Origin: Undaria pinnatifida
Taxonomy: Eukaryota > Sar > Phaeophyceae > Laminariales > Alariaceae
Assembly: GCA_012845835.1 (NCBI GenBank)
Contig: JABAKD010000026.1
Coordinates: forward strand, 12,090,832 to 12,154,831
DNA length: 64,000 bases
Reading direction: 5' to 3'
The translations under genes were made by a program, and so were the position numbers. The notes beneath the pieces were generated by a model, which searched no databases, was not told the DNA's origin, and saw only the letters and a program-made list of their open reading frames with translations. How positions within the stretch are numbered: position 1 is the first letter of the stretch; every line of letters begins with the position of its first letter. Below, piece after piece: positions 23,416-35,330 of this stretch.

Positions 23416-23779
23416 GCACGACAGACGCAAGTCAACTGGAGAACAGAAACAAAGAAAACGAAAGAAGATAGAGGAGAGGAAAGAAAAGAGAAGGGAGAGA
23501 AACACATACAACCAAAATTTGAGAAGGAAACGAAAGAAAAGAAAAGTCAAGAAAAGCAAAAAAAGACAAAACAAGAGGAAGCAAGAAAGGAAAATAGCAA
23601 AGTGATATAAAACCCTGATAAAGTATACTGCAATTCCACAGGGAGTCGCCGACCGATATCCGTTCTGCGAAAGCAACTGAGTTAAATCGACAAACGACGC
23701 GTATGAAAATACGTGGAAGTGTGGTGAGCTAAAGCTTTATTTTTCCCCATCCGCCGGAGGATAAAAAAAAAAAAAAAAA

Positions 23780-23893
23780 AATCCTTCTTGAGGACACACA
23801 CCAAGTAATACGCTCGATGGGAATATCACATATACAGCTTGAAAATATGAGTTTCGGCGGAATCTCTTCGATCTTACAGCTGGAGTGTGTTAG
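23780..23893 (-). repeat. R1 repeat fragment
   Basis: Read in reverse it gives CTCCAGCTGTAAGATCGAAG, a CTCATATTTTCAAGCTGT-like stretch and GTGTGTCCTCAAGAAGG; only the first 110 bp of R1 are present. Confidence 0.6.
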
Positions 23894-23904
23894 TGTGTTC
23901 TTAT

Positions 23905-24217
23905 ATTTTTTTCTTTTTTTTTTTTTCGCGCACTTTTACTTTCCAACTTCTGAACAAGCTGTGGTCACAGGTGTCGTCCCTTCTCCCCCCCCGGTTCTTG
24001 CCTTCAATTTTTATCGCGCATAGGGTTCAGCAATCCCACTGCTCGTCCATTTTTCATCGAGTGTTGCTAACTCACGCTCTCGCGCTTTCCGCAAGTCAAT
24101 TTGTGCACAAGAAAAAATCCCAACGAGTTTATACGAGTATGCACTCAGTGGGGCTCGAACTCACGAAACTGACCTATACCAGGCTCGAGGATAACCTGAT
24201 ACGCCACCGGGGCGACC
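23905..24217 (-). mobile_element. SINE-1 copy
   Basis: Reverse orientation with a T-rich tail at 23905-23926 and the tRNA-like head ending at 24217 (GGGGCGACCG). It is very close to the copies at 23087 and 25336. Confidence 0.85.
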
Positions 24218-25244
24218 GGCTGCATGTATTACAAGGCCTCCGCAAAGATGCCGCATTCACCGGCACTCAGTCTTCGGGTAGGCCATGGAAGAAGTTGGAA
24301 TTGTTCCACCCAACACAAACAAAAAAATTGAAATTGAAAGGAAGGCCAAGAATTTCATCCGAAATCAATAGTTCGGCAGGTGTGCGGTGTGCAGCAGTAC
24401 ACCAAAATCAAGGAGAAATATCGATTGCACTGGCTACGTGTACTGGAACGTATGGGTATACTGTACTGCGTACACACTCGTATAATATGTGGGATCGGTC
24501 GTACTCAGACCGGTGACAATGTAAAGCCGAAAGTTTGAATTCCCGAACATACCAGCCAACCTTTGGCTGGACGGTGGTCGCCTATGGGCCCAATTCTGTA
24601 GATTTTGTTTAGGAACTTTCCATAATTCTGGACAAAATCGATTTCACGCGGCGATGTTGGTCAACATTTCTCAAGCAGATCGTGGATTAGACGCGTCGTA
24701 ATTTCGTGTTCTCCATACACTCTGCTCGACAAAATCAGCGCCAGCGCTGCGAACCCTGAACGTGGTGAGTTCGTCAGGGGCTCCGACCCCCCCTTGGTGC
24801 GCAGCATTCACTCTGCGGCCGGTGATTTGCGGCGGGCGCCGATTAGGCTTCTGTTAAAAACACCTTTGGCGGCTGGTGTGTAGAATACTGAGAGAAGAAC
24901 TCTCCGTCGTCTCCCAACGGGCGAAACAGAGTTTGCTTGAGAGAATGTGACGGAAGACCACAGGACAACACAAGCAACCTTCCGCGCCCTTGGGCATGGA
25001 TTGAGATGAACTCTTCAGCGCTGCCACCTACACGCATGAGCCCTCACAGCGAAGAGCAGTGACTATGGGTTGTCTCTATCTCGAGATCGATGGTCAATCG
25101 TGTTTGTTGGACAACGTTGATCAAATCTTGATGGAAATTGACTAATTGACCTGTTGGACCGCAGGACAAAAAAACAGAGCCAAAAAAATACATACCATGG
25201 TATACCACTGGTATACGTATATTCATCGTTTTCTTATTAGTCTA
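24218..25244. other. No gene recognised
   Basis: No supported exon. The region ends with two adjoining near-palindromes (TACCATGGTA and GTATACCACTGGTATAC near 25195-25216). Confidence 0.5.
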
Positions 25245-25798
25245 CATATTAATCGTTTTCCTCCCATAGCGATGTTTGCCGGAATCTTTCAGCAAAGAAC
25301 TCCAAAAACAAGTTTGGAAACGTTTCGCATGATCTTTTTTTTTTTTTTTGCACACTTTCACTTTCCAGCCTCTGGACAAGCCGTGGTCACAGGTGTCATC
25401 CCTTCTCCCCCCCGGTTCTTGCCTTCAATTTTTATCGCGCATAGGGTTCAGCAATCCCACTGTTCGTCGATTGTTCATCGAGTGTTGTTAACTCCCGCTC
25501 TCGCGCTTTCCGCGAGTGAAATTGTCCACAAGAAAAAGTCCCAACGAATTTATACGAGTATGCACTCGGCGGGGCTCGAACTCACGAAACTGACCTATAC
25601 CAGGCTCGAGGATAGCCTGATACGCCACCCCGGGGCGACCGATCGATCTATCTCCTGCCCACTCTTTTGTGTGGTGAGGCCTATTTTGTTGTACCCCGTA
25701 CGCTATCATTTCACTTGCTTTACCTTGATGAATTTCAACTATTAATACTGTTTTAAGTCTTGTCTAGTCACCGCTGTTTCACTGTCTGTCACCATATA
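25245..25798 (+). repeat. Segmental duplication, copy carrying a SINE-1
   Basis: It matches 26513-26758 along its whole length except for the SINE inserted at 25336-25644. Both copies begin ATATTAATCGTTTTCCTCCC and end near TTTCACTGT(C/T)TGT(C/G)ACCATATA. Confidence 0.85.
25336..25644 (-). mobile_element. SINE-1 copy with GATCT target duplication
   Basis: The T-run at the left is the tail. GATCT stands at 25331-25335 and again at 25645-25649. The sister segment has a single GATCT at 26597-26601 with no insertion, so the target duplication is read directly. Confidence 0.88.
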
Positions 25799-26512
25799 CG
25801 AAAAATGTGTCCCCCCCGCCCCCACACCCCCCACCTCCCCCCCAACCCATCCCAACCTCACCCCCTCGAACACTCCACCCTCTCTTTACTCACTGATTGT
25901 ACGACTTACCCCAGGATATACATGATAAACTGATGTATTATTTCCAAAACCATCACATTTATCCCCTCAAAATAATGTATAGTTTCCAGGCACATATTCA
26001 GCTGCCCCACACGCCCCAACCCCCCCCCCCCCCGCCCCACCCCCCCCCCCCCCGCCCCCAATAATATGCTGGTGCCAAAACCGTCAGATTTATCCCCTCG
26101 AAACGATTTATAGCTTACATGCACAAATTGCCCCCTTCCCCCCCCCCCCCCCCCCCCCCCTCCAAACCCGCTCGCTTTTGATCAAAACCAGGCCCCCACG
26201 TCCTTCAAAACTCCGCCCCACCCCCCTCACCGGTTATTCGACTTACAAGATTCACTTGATAAAAGGATACATTTCCCTTCACAGCTGTCAGAGTTTGTCC
26301 CTCACAGAAACGGGTTTTATAGTTTCCGCGCACAGACTGACTAAAATCATCCTGTTGACCCTGATAGCTACACTGTAGTTGTAAGGGGAGTCGCCGATCG
26401 AGGACACACAACTCGTAATGCACGCGATCGGAGTATCACACACAGCTTGCAAAGATGAGTTTCGACGAAATCTTCGATCTCACAGCTGGAGTGTATTTTC
26501 ATTTTTTATAAT
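25799..26512 (-). repeat. R1 repeat, long inverted copy with C-rich tracts
   Basis: Read in reverse, the R1 core (26512 to about 26180) is followed by a G-rich end made of at least three sub-repeats (each with AAACNATTTATAG, TGACGGTTTTGG or close relatives) separated by runs of up to about 20 G (C on the plus strand at 26012-26055 and 26139-26160). It lies between the two copies of the segmental duplication. Confidence 0.75.
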
Positions 26513-26758
26513 ATATTAATCGTTTTCCTCCCATAGCGATGTTGCCCGGAATCTGTCAGCAAAGAACTCCAAAACAAGTTTGGAAACGTTTCGCATGATC
26601 TATCTCCTGCCCACTCTTTTTGGTGGTGAGGCCTATTTTGTTGTGCTCTCGTACCCCGTACGCTAGCATTTCACTTGCTTTACCTTGATGAATTTCAACT
26701 ATTAATACAGTTTTAGGTTTTGTCTAGTCACCGCTGTTTCACTGTTTGTGACCATATA
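26513..26758 (+). repeat. Segmental duplication, empty-site copy
   Basis: This is the copy without the SINE. CGCATGATCTATCTCCTGCC runs uninterrupted where the sister copy carries 309 bp of SINE plus the 5-bp target duplication. Confidence 0.85.
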
Positions 26759-27133
26759 ATGTGTACCATCTCTCTATTAATAAGATGAAGAATCAGGACG
26801 AACATGATGATATCGTCGGGTAGAAAGAGCTGTTCAATGTAAGGACAACACAAAACACACAGACTGCTTTTTTCTTGGACCACAGCCGTGTGTGGGGCCG
26901 ACATCGCCATCGCCGCCCCAAATTGTGTGTTCTTCAACAATAACCTGACCTTCCATCCATCTATACCCAGCGCAAAACCAGTGGCCGTGCCTATGCCTCC
27001 TAGAGAGACGAGCTTTGTCGTCACAAACTACGAGACAGATACGAATTGCAAAAAATGCAGCGGCATGATTAGGCGATGGAATTAACGGCCATGAACACGC
27101 GGGCAAAAACGTATGCGAGCCAGCGCTCTCAGG
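26759..27133. other. No gene assigned
   Basis: Overlapping open frames on both strands of up to 98 codons occur (minus 27024-26728, TKLVSLGGIGTATGFALGID). No family is recognised, and neither frame is bordered by convincing splice sites. Confidence 0.3.
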
Positions 27134-27919
27134 CCATTTCTTATGCAGTCGGATTTGTCAGTCGAAAACGGCCTTTTTCGACTGAATGAAGCCCAAATCG
27201 GGCTTTCTAGCGCAGTCGAAAAAGGGCTTTTACGACTCAACTTTTTTCGACTGACAATTTCGACAGGCGGAAAACTCGAAAACTCGACTTTTTCGACTGG
27301 ATCCTTCAGTCGAAAAACTCAGTCGAAAAGGTTTTACAAGTGTTTTTTGAACCGATCGCATCGCCCATCCCATCACCAAACACACACCCACACGGCCACA
27401 CGGCCACACACCCATACCAGGTACCACACTGCAGTATCATACAAGGCGCTGACGCTGGCTTGGCTATCATTGCTGTTCCTTCTCGCAGCAAGTCAGCGTG
27501 GCACATTCCTAGTTCCGCTCGCCAGCGGCGTGTATCACACGACGGCAGCAGCCCGCAGCCTCGATCCCATGCTGCCAACAGCGGCTGCGCCTGCTGTAGC
27601 CGTGGTGACTCTCGGCTGAGTGCAAGTCCACGACCGTAGCTTTACCGGCTTTCGGCTACGCCCAAAGCCACCAACTCACTGGGGCGATGGTTCGTCGACC
27701 CCTTGCACGCGGAGACAGCCGGAAGCACAGAGCTGCCAACCGATTTCGCCTGCACTGTACAGCAGTACTTTCTCACACCAACCGCCTCTAGGAAGAGCAC
27801 AAAAACTATAAAATAATCTCGACTGACGATAAGAACAAGGATCAGAAGAATCCAGTTGAAAAAAGTCCAGTCGAAAAGGGCCGTTTTCGACAGGCGGAAT
27901 CCGACTGCATAAGAAATGG
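27134..27919. mobile_element. Foldback-like element with CAGTCGAAAA sub-repeats
   Basis: The ends are inverted copies beginning CCATTTCTTATGCAGTCGG, followed on both sides by GTCGAAAACGGCC and TTTTCGACTG. The left end is expanded (27134-27335) by a dozen direct and inverted CAGTCGAAAA words. The 786-bp interior includes a CCACACGGCCACACGG stretch and TACCAGGTA. No transposase frame or target duplication was found. Confidence 0.7.
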
Positions 27920-28375
27920 ATAAAGGGCAATTTGCAACGAAAAGGAAAGAAACGGATAAAAATGAAAACGGTAATACACAAGGAAAACGCAAAGGAAAAC
28001 CCTTGGAAACAAGGAGGGAAACATGACGGCACGAGAAAAAACGAATCACGCACAACCGTCAGCCTAGCTAGCTCCCACGATGTCAGGAAAGAAGATGACA
28101 GCATCCAATGAACGCAACAGAACAACCATCCAGCAAATATGTATACATACGTAAGACTTTAGGGACAATTTAGGCCAAGCCATCGAACCAACGTCGCGGG
28201 CGGAAAGCATGTTGGGCTTTGGATGGTCGTCCTGATGTTGGAGTAGGAGCATTGCCGCATGGTTGTAGCACCTGCGCAGTTTCTGACCACGGCAGTGTTT
28301 CGCGTACGTTTATCATCGCCGTTACGAAATCGAAGCTATGAAATAAATATAAATCGAAATTTCAGAAAAAATGCA

Positions 28376-28865
28376 GATGACACCACCCAGCCGGCGTTTG
28401 GACAGGACCCAGACTGCGTTCCGGATGCAACTACTAGAGGGCTAGGAGCATTGCCCCCTTGCGTTTCCTCTGGTTGCTCTATCTTCGACGGCGGTAATTG
28501 CATGGATATCATCCCCTCGATAGCCCCTGAAATCACCCAAAAGAAAACAGAAATGGACAAATTAAGGGGAATGACAAAAAAAATAATCAGCGTACATGAA
28601 CACATGAACACAGGGACGATGAAAGCTACTAAGGGGACAAAAAGGAATTGAACAAAACCGGTTCAGCAGCAACCCGCATATCGATGGTGATAGCACCGCG
28701 GTATCGGCTGACACTCACTCCCGAGGCGGATGCAGCAGGCAAAAATAAAACGCACGCACAATATAGTCACTGTAGCTTGACGTTACACGGACAGGTTTTA
28801 CCTACTAGTCGGCCTGGTGCTTTGCTGCCCTGTCTGTCGTCGCCTTGTTTTCTCCAACGGCGATT
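28376..28865 (+). repeat. Diverged duplicated segment, copy 1
   Basis: Collinear blocks are shared with 29859-30605: CACCACCCA and CAACTACTAGAGGGCTAGGA (28376-28465), GATGCAGCAGGC, and GTAGCTTGACGTTAC followed by a thymidine- and cytidine-rich stretch (28771-28860). An open frame (28259-28651) crosses it but does not stay in step with copy 2, so coding is doubtful. Confidence 0.6.
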
Positions 28866-29858
28866 TCACTACCCCCCCTACCGCTTCGTCTTTGAACGTC
28901 ACTCCGGGCTGCGCAACGCCACGACATCTCCTTTTCCTCTTCTATTTGCCAACTAGCCATGAAACGTCCGGCTGCTTCGAGGAATTCCCTGTATCACTTG
29001 CCCGCCATCTTCGCCGCATAAACCCACGGCAGTACGATTTCAACTCCAAACTGACGTGCAGAGGCTTCCCCAGAGCCTTCGGCGGATCGAAAAGCGGCGA
29101 GATCGTCTCTCATGGTTCCGGCCCATTGTTCGGTGGCCCTTCTGGCCCCGTGTTTGTTCCACCGGTTACCTGCGCAAAACATCGTCCTACTGTGTAATCT
29201 ACCATTGTAATATCGTACCATTGCCCCACCGAAGAAGAGCGGCCGTTTCCGTATGGTCGGTTCGATGCTGTCGCATTTCGTCTTCTCGTGGGACTTGGCG
29301 TACGAGAAGTTGTCGTGGTGGACACGATGGTGGAAGCGAAGGAGTCACAAGAGAACTTCGACGTGCGACGTTAGGTGCTCGGGTCATTGTGAGTTGCGCT
29401 GAGTGTCTACGTCACACAACCGGACAGCAAGGTCTCGATCACGTATTCAGCAGGCGGATCTTCAGGCTGAGCCGGACGGCCGGCATATGGTACGAGTATA
29501 GCTCCGCACAGCACCGTTTGGAACACACCCTCTAGAGTCGAACCCGTCACCCTATCGCAACCATGAGGTGAGCGTCCTTTTGGAAAACGCCGCCGACTTA
29601 TAGAAGCACCATGTAGATATGTTTTTGCCTCTAGCACGATGTCTCCATAACAAACGGTGGAGCCTGGGATGCAAGGTTCGGTGTTTGCAGAAGTATGGTC
29701 ACCGTCTTCGTTTTCAAAACCGTGGGGCCTGCTGCTTCGAAGACGGTGACAATCACAGTTGTCATCGTAGCAGGCCTCTCTGCAGACTCAGTACCGAGTA
29801 CAACAACAGTTGGGTCTAACAAATAATGAAGTCTAAAGCGCGGCAAGAAACAACAGAG

Positions 29859-30605
29859 GGCACCACCCACCAGGCGCGAGGGCAGCACCCACACTGGGTT
29901 GCGAAACCAACTACTAGAAGAGCGTTAGGAGCGTTGCTGGCAAGTCTATTCCCTGTTCATACTAGGTCTTGTCGACGTCAGTGTCGGTGTCGATATCGTT
30001 GCCTCGGTCAGGTTCTTCCCACCCACTAGGGGCGCAGCAGAACCTTTTCAACGCGTAACGCAAGAACCTCAGTACCTAGTCCTATATCATCATTATGGCT
30101 TCGAAGACATTCGTTCACGCAAACCGACCAGCATATTTATGCGCTAGTTCTACAGTACTCGTAATAATATCATCTCTTCCACACGTGAGGAGCTCAACCG
30201 GTCACAAGCACCAAATTATGGCCAAAACCGTGCATTCTCTGCCGTTGGATGGTTTCTTGATAGCCTCTAAGAAATTACTCAAGAGTGGAAACCAAGTAAA
30301 GGAGGAATACCAAAAGAAAAAAAGAAAAGAAGTATAAGGGGCGAAGAAAAAGAAACAAAAGAATGAAAGGGAGGCGAGGAAAACCATTTCAGCGAGAACC
30401 CGGACACCGGCGGTTGTAGTAACGCAAGAGATACCGGTTGGCACTTCCTGCTACCGAGAGCGATGGAGCAGGCGACCCAAGCACCGAAAACACAAACAAA
30501 AAACAGGTAATCGTGGTAGCTTGAAGTTACCTTGACAGGTGTTAACTGCTTGTCCGCTGGTGCGTTTCACGTTGCTGTCCTCTCTGCTTTCTCCTCGCTT
30601 TGCAC
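29859..30605 (+). repeat. Diverged duplicated segment, copy 2
   Basis: The same blocks and order as 28376-28865, with about 260 bp more between the first and later blocks. The flanking 28866-29858 shows no gene or shared repeat. Confidence 0.6.
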
Positions 30606-33600
30606 GTATTGTATCCGATACCTCCATTCACCAGCTACGCGCTTTTCTTTCGTGTATTCGCCATCCGACCTTCGTCGTCCGTATCAGTCGCAGAAACGCA
30701 CCCGAAGTACATTGAACCCGGCCATAAAAAATGGAAGCGAATCTCACTTTGTGCGTACGATCCGACGCCATGATGGGGCGGTCACTCTTATAGGGCCGCT
30801 GTTTCCGGCGACTCCCAGCGTGCCACTCGCACCAGTGGTGCCTTGTGCTTTTCGATTCTACGACATGCACCACAGTTGCTGGTTGTTGTTATTCTGCCTG
30901 CGCACGTATTAAAAGCGTGTTTGAAAAGTGAGCAAGTCTGGAACCCGTTTTGGGGCAAGGTACTTAGCCGATCTTTTCTTTCAGGCTGCCTAATTAATTT
31001 CCCCGTCGGCAAATAAGCGCTAAGGGGGGTGGATGCAAGGTGGAATATCGTTCTGAGGGCAACCTTTGAATGAAGAGGGGAAGGGTTGAGCGGTAACAAT
31101 ACCTATAATGTCTACCAAGTATGTAGGGACATGCGCTACTAGAGTGGTGGCACTCTTTTTGGGTTTTCTCGGTTTTGAAAGACTCCGTTCTTTAACCCAG
31201 AACATCGTTGGAATTGCGTTCTTGTTTTTCATCCTGCTGTTTTGTATACCTAGGCCTGCCAGGGCGATGGGTTTGTTGTAGCTGGATGCACTTTCGGTTT
31301 ACTAGAAAATCTGTGTGAGTGATGTTCAGAGCTCCTCAAGCAAAGAACCTCCAAGGGAAAAATGATGCACCTCTATCGAAGTATGTACCGAAGAGATGGG
31401 GTGAAATTTGATGGATTCATGCTACTTCAAAGCGTAAGTCATCAGGTAACGTTTGATGGCGCAGGGAGACAATAGAAACGATGCGGAGGAGACGACAATT
31501 TATTGTGTACTTCGTGAGCTATATTTTTGCAGATAAAATTCGTCTCTCTTGGAGAATATATAAAGACCCTTAGGGGTAAAATTACCTTGTAATGGCGCCC
31601 AGAAGCGGTAGCTAGATCCTACGCGTGCATCACGTACCACATGTATGGAGTACAGAGCACGTGGATACCGTCAACTTCCGACCACACATGTCACCCGTGA
31701 AAATGCGTTAACTAGCGCCGGGTCTATGATATCTGCCTTCAATAATGGATCTTCATAGTTGTTGATGTTGGACCATATCAATCCCGAACACAACCGGGAG
31801 CCCAGGGTCGTCTACGAGAACGACCTAAGCTCCCTCAGGTCACTCTATGAAATCTCCCTTCGGTTGTCGCGAGAGAGGTTTTTCCAGACCACATTTTGAG
31901 CCACGTTTAGCCGGTGCGTGCACCGACTGAGGTGACACCGGGCTCGTCCAACGCAGTCTAGGTTGGCGCCCGACACCCTCGAATACAATCAAGCTTGACG
32001 AGTCACCGTCGAACGCAATATAAACCCTCTAAACGGCCAAACCATTAAAAAACAGTTGGGTGTGCAGTCGTTTCTCCTACCTCGGTTTATCTAGTAAGTT
32101 TTGTTGGTAAAGAACCTGTCGAAAAGGGAGAACGATCTCGCACCGCCCATTTTGTCGCAGGTGGACTTCATACTAAATTTGTTTACACGGTGTTGTTCGT
32201 GCATCAACAGACGTGTGCCTTGCTGAGGGTTTGCTTCTGTCGTCGAGAAATATGATCAAACTGCAAAGTAGACCTGTTGAAACACGATTACGATTAATTT
32301 GAATCGTATAACAATACAGGAAAAGGAAATGAAACCGCACAGGCGTCGCGAAGACGGCGATGTAAGTTCTAATGCATTCTACCATGTTATGAAAGTATTT
32401 TACTCGGATGCGGCCTCAAGCCGGCGGTGCTGGAGACTCTCGCTCCTGATTCCCCTCCCTGAACGGCGCGTTTGACAATGGTGGGGTGCAACAAATCTGG
32501 TGCCAAATCACATGTATTAAAGGTGGTCACGGTGTATTCGAGCGGAATACTAAAGCTGGGAGGGTGGGATGGCCCCCTTCTTATGCTCCTCCTCTTTTCA
32601 CTTCGTGTTTAGAGTTGTTTTTTTTTGCCTATGTTCTCCAGGAGATCTATGTTTCGCGTGACTGTCTTACACCGCCTCTCTTGTTCCAGCATTTCGAAAC
32701 TAACCTGTGTTCTTGTTTGGCTCCTTAAACTCGACTACAAGATACTGGCGTATTCTGTCATCACGTATGTGTTGGGTTGCAATGAGGCTTACAACTAGTG
32801 CCGTTTATCTCCCCCATACTTGGTGTATCTGCAACACCTGCTCTAGTGTATCCTCGTCTCCCCTAGCCCGTCGGAGGCCTCTTGGGGCTCACCCTCGCCA
32901 TATGTTTCTCGAATAGTATGCGCATACTTCATTCACGTTGAAGATCACCTTAGGGGCCATTTTATCGTAATGCTGGGTACGGCTTCGTGAAATCAAACAT
33001 AGTGGCCGGTCCGCGTCCATGTACTCTTGCTCGCGGCACTCTCCCGGTTCTTCCCTTATCGTTGGTTGAGTGGGGAAGCCCCGAGATTCCTCTGGGCTAC
33101 CCCGGCAAACTTCCATCACGCCAGAGACATTATATCCGCTACCACCCTAACGTGCGAAAAAACGTTTCTCAGCCTCTACTACCCTGAAAGAATACGTGGT
33201 ATGTTGCGCGTTAGCGTCTGGGGGTTACGCCTTGTACGGCATAGGTAGCCTTGGGAGTCTCGCCGTCATGGTCACTCGCGCGAGCGACTCCAAGGCACCG
33301 CCGCAGGAGGCCCCATTAGTGACCCCCCTACGATAGGTTTGGTTTGAGATCCACTCGTCGTTCCTACCTGGCTTTTTGCGGTAAGCGTCCGGAGCTTGGC
33401 CATTTGGCCTATTCAAGTGATGCGCAAGCATATCGTTTGAGACAGAAGTTTCCCTTGGGGCGCTGGTCTCTCGTTGCGTCTTAGACCCTGACGCACAGAG
33501 ATGTGTGTACCACTGTGTCTCACGCACCCGCCAACACAGGCAATCGAGCATGCCGGACATCGGTCGCAACTGCCCATCCCAGAGCGCCCTCGGCATGGAC

Positions 33601-35084
33601 GCGCACTAGTGCATCATAACCGTCGGCAATGACGCGCTTCTGTTTCTGTCCCGTTTGGCTTCGTTGTGGTGGCCATTACCTTGTTTCTACGTTCATAAAG
33701 TGCGGTTGCGTTGATTGTTATAGGCTGCGGACTGGGTTGCTCCACTTATGTTGCTCCTACTCTTTCCACCTCGCAGTAGGTTCGCAGAGGCTTTGTTATC
33801 CTGGAAACTGCTGTGCCGTGGGCTGCCTCACATCATGTCTCTTGGTCCAGTGATTCAAACCTAGCTTGTATCCGCATTTGGTTCCTCGTTAACGATTGCG
33901 AGATACTGGTGTGCGCTGCAATCAAACAAATATTGGAGTTGGAAAGACGATACCGATGCCACCATCCGCACTCTCTGTATCTTCACGTGTTTTGGTTTAT
34001 GTTCGTATCGGTCATACCGCCTGGAGCTTCGTGTGGCTCGCGCTCCCCATTTTCTTTTGGGGTTGTACACACGTAACTTTCGCTGAAGTCTACCGTACCC
34101 TAGGGATTTCGCCGTGGACATGCCGTGCACAGTTACGTAAAGTCCGCCAATATGGCTATCCTAGCCCATATACTGTCCTTGGAGGGATGGAGTAGCCTTG
34201 GTGTGCCTCCGGGCGACCCCGGCTAACTCCCAACCCAACACTGATCTGATGTCCGAATTGGCATCAACCCTGAATTAGAGAGAATGTGTCTCATCCAACA
34301 CGGACATTAAACCAGAAAAAAAATCCTCTGTCGCGACGTGGTCTTGGAATTGGTATACCCCTGGATAAATACAGGATGCTGTGTAATGGAATAAAATTGG
34401 AGTGAACTGTTTTCGAAGTTCGGGGAGTCGACAGACATTCCACAACAAAGACGCGATATGCTGCGTAGTTTAGTTAGCTCCGACAAGCGTACTCTTCTGA
34501 ACAGTTACAAAATTAAATATATTCTAGGTCCCGCTTTATATTGGAGAGGCAGTGTTGCATTGCGCACCTCGATGGACGGTGATTTAAGGCGTCTCCAGCA
34601 ACAGCGACAGCAGCATTTGATGAAATCGTCGTCGTCATCTGCCATATCCCTTGAGCCTGCGAATGAATGACAGTGGTGGGGACAGTCGAGTCGTCCCATG
34701 ATAGAGGTTGCACGTTTTGCGCCAAAACGTCCCTGGCCAACTGAGCTCCGCATGTGAGGAACTCCCGGTTAGTGGGGCAATTGCACGAGTACATATTGTT
34801 TCAGGGCTAAGGTATAGAAGCTTGTTCGTGTAGTGCGAACGAATGCCTTCGAAGACATTATTTGAGTGAGATATTGAGTTCCTCATGTGAGGAGCTCATG
34901 GCCTTTATGCTGCACCTCCACCGTGGAGTGGCTCAGTCGTGCACGGCTCCCTGGGCAGCGGTGCTCACCTGGAGTGAACTGGTACGTTGATAAAAACGGA
35001 GCCATAACGCAGAATCTCTCCGTGGAAAGTGCCGCTCAAAAAGACACGACCGGCGTTGCTTCGACTGCTACTGCGTTTGCTAGC
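30606..35084. other. No gene recognised; weak MITE-1 relic near 33230-33340
   Basis: Many short open frames are present, none with a recognisable motif. A MITE-2 3' end fragment is visible at about 31328-31410 (GAGCTCCTCAAGC ... ATGATGCACCTCTATCG). The stretch 33230-33340 has ACTCGCGCGAGCGACTCC and GTGACCCCCCTACGATAGG, recalling the inner box and right end of MITE-1. Confidence 0.4.
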
Positions 35085-35330
35085 TGCTACTGGCTTCTGC
35101 AGGTCTTTGCTGCTTCCTGCTGCCTTCTGCCGCCTGTTGTCGTATGTTGTTGGGTGTGGTTGCTCTAGCTGGCTAAGGTCGGCTCAAAGACTGGGTTTTC
35201 TGCCGGCTGATTCCTGCGGTGGCTGATCTCTGTCTACCGCTGCTGCAGCATCGAGATGCTGCCTGCTCCCTGTCTGCTGCTGCTGCTGCTCCTGCTGCGG
35301 CTGCTTCTGCTGCTGGACGATGTCTTCTGC
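35085..35330. repeat. Degenerate CTG trinucleotide tract
   Basis: Interrupted CTGCTG runs, purest at 35268-35318. They generate leucine-rich or glutamine/serine-rich open frames on both strands that are not evidence of genes. Confidence 0.7.

Noticed and set aside
23038-23676. 212-codon minus-strand open frame
   Set aside because: It crosses a SINE-1 copy and its poly(A) tail and continues into a purine-rich stretch; it is a repeat artefact.
23887-24516. 209-codon plus-strand open frame similar to 25146-25745 and 11817-12002
   Set aside because: The shared peptide (for example ALALSASQFVHKKKSQR) is the antisense reading of SINE-1, not a protein family.
31955-32110. LTR-like signals (TGGCGCCCGACA primer-site-like word, then a TATAAA-like word)
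   Set aside because: No second terminal copy, no polymerase or capsid-like frame and no paired ends in the window, so no element can be supported.
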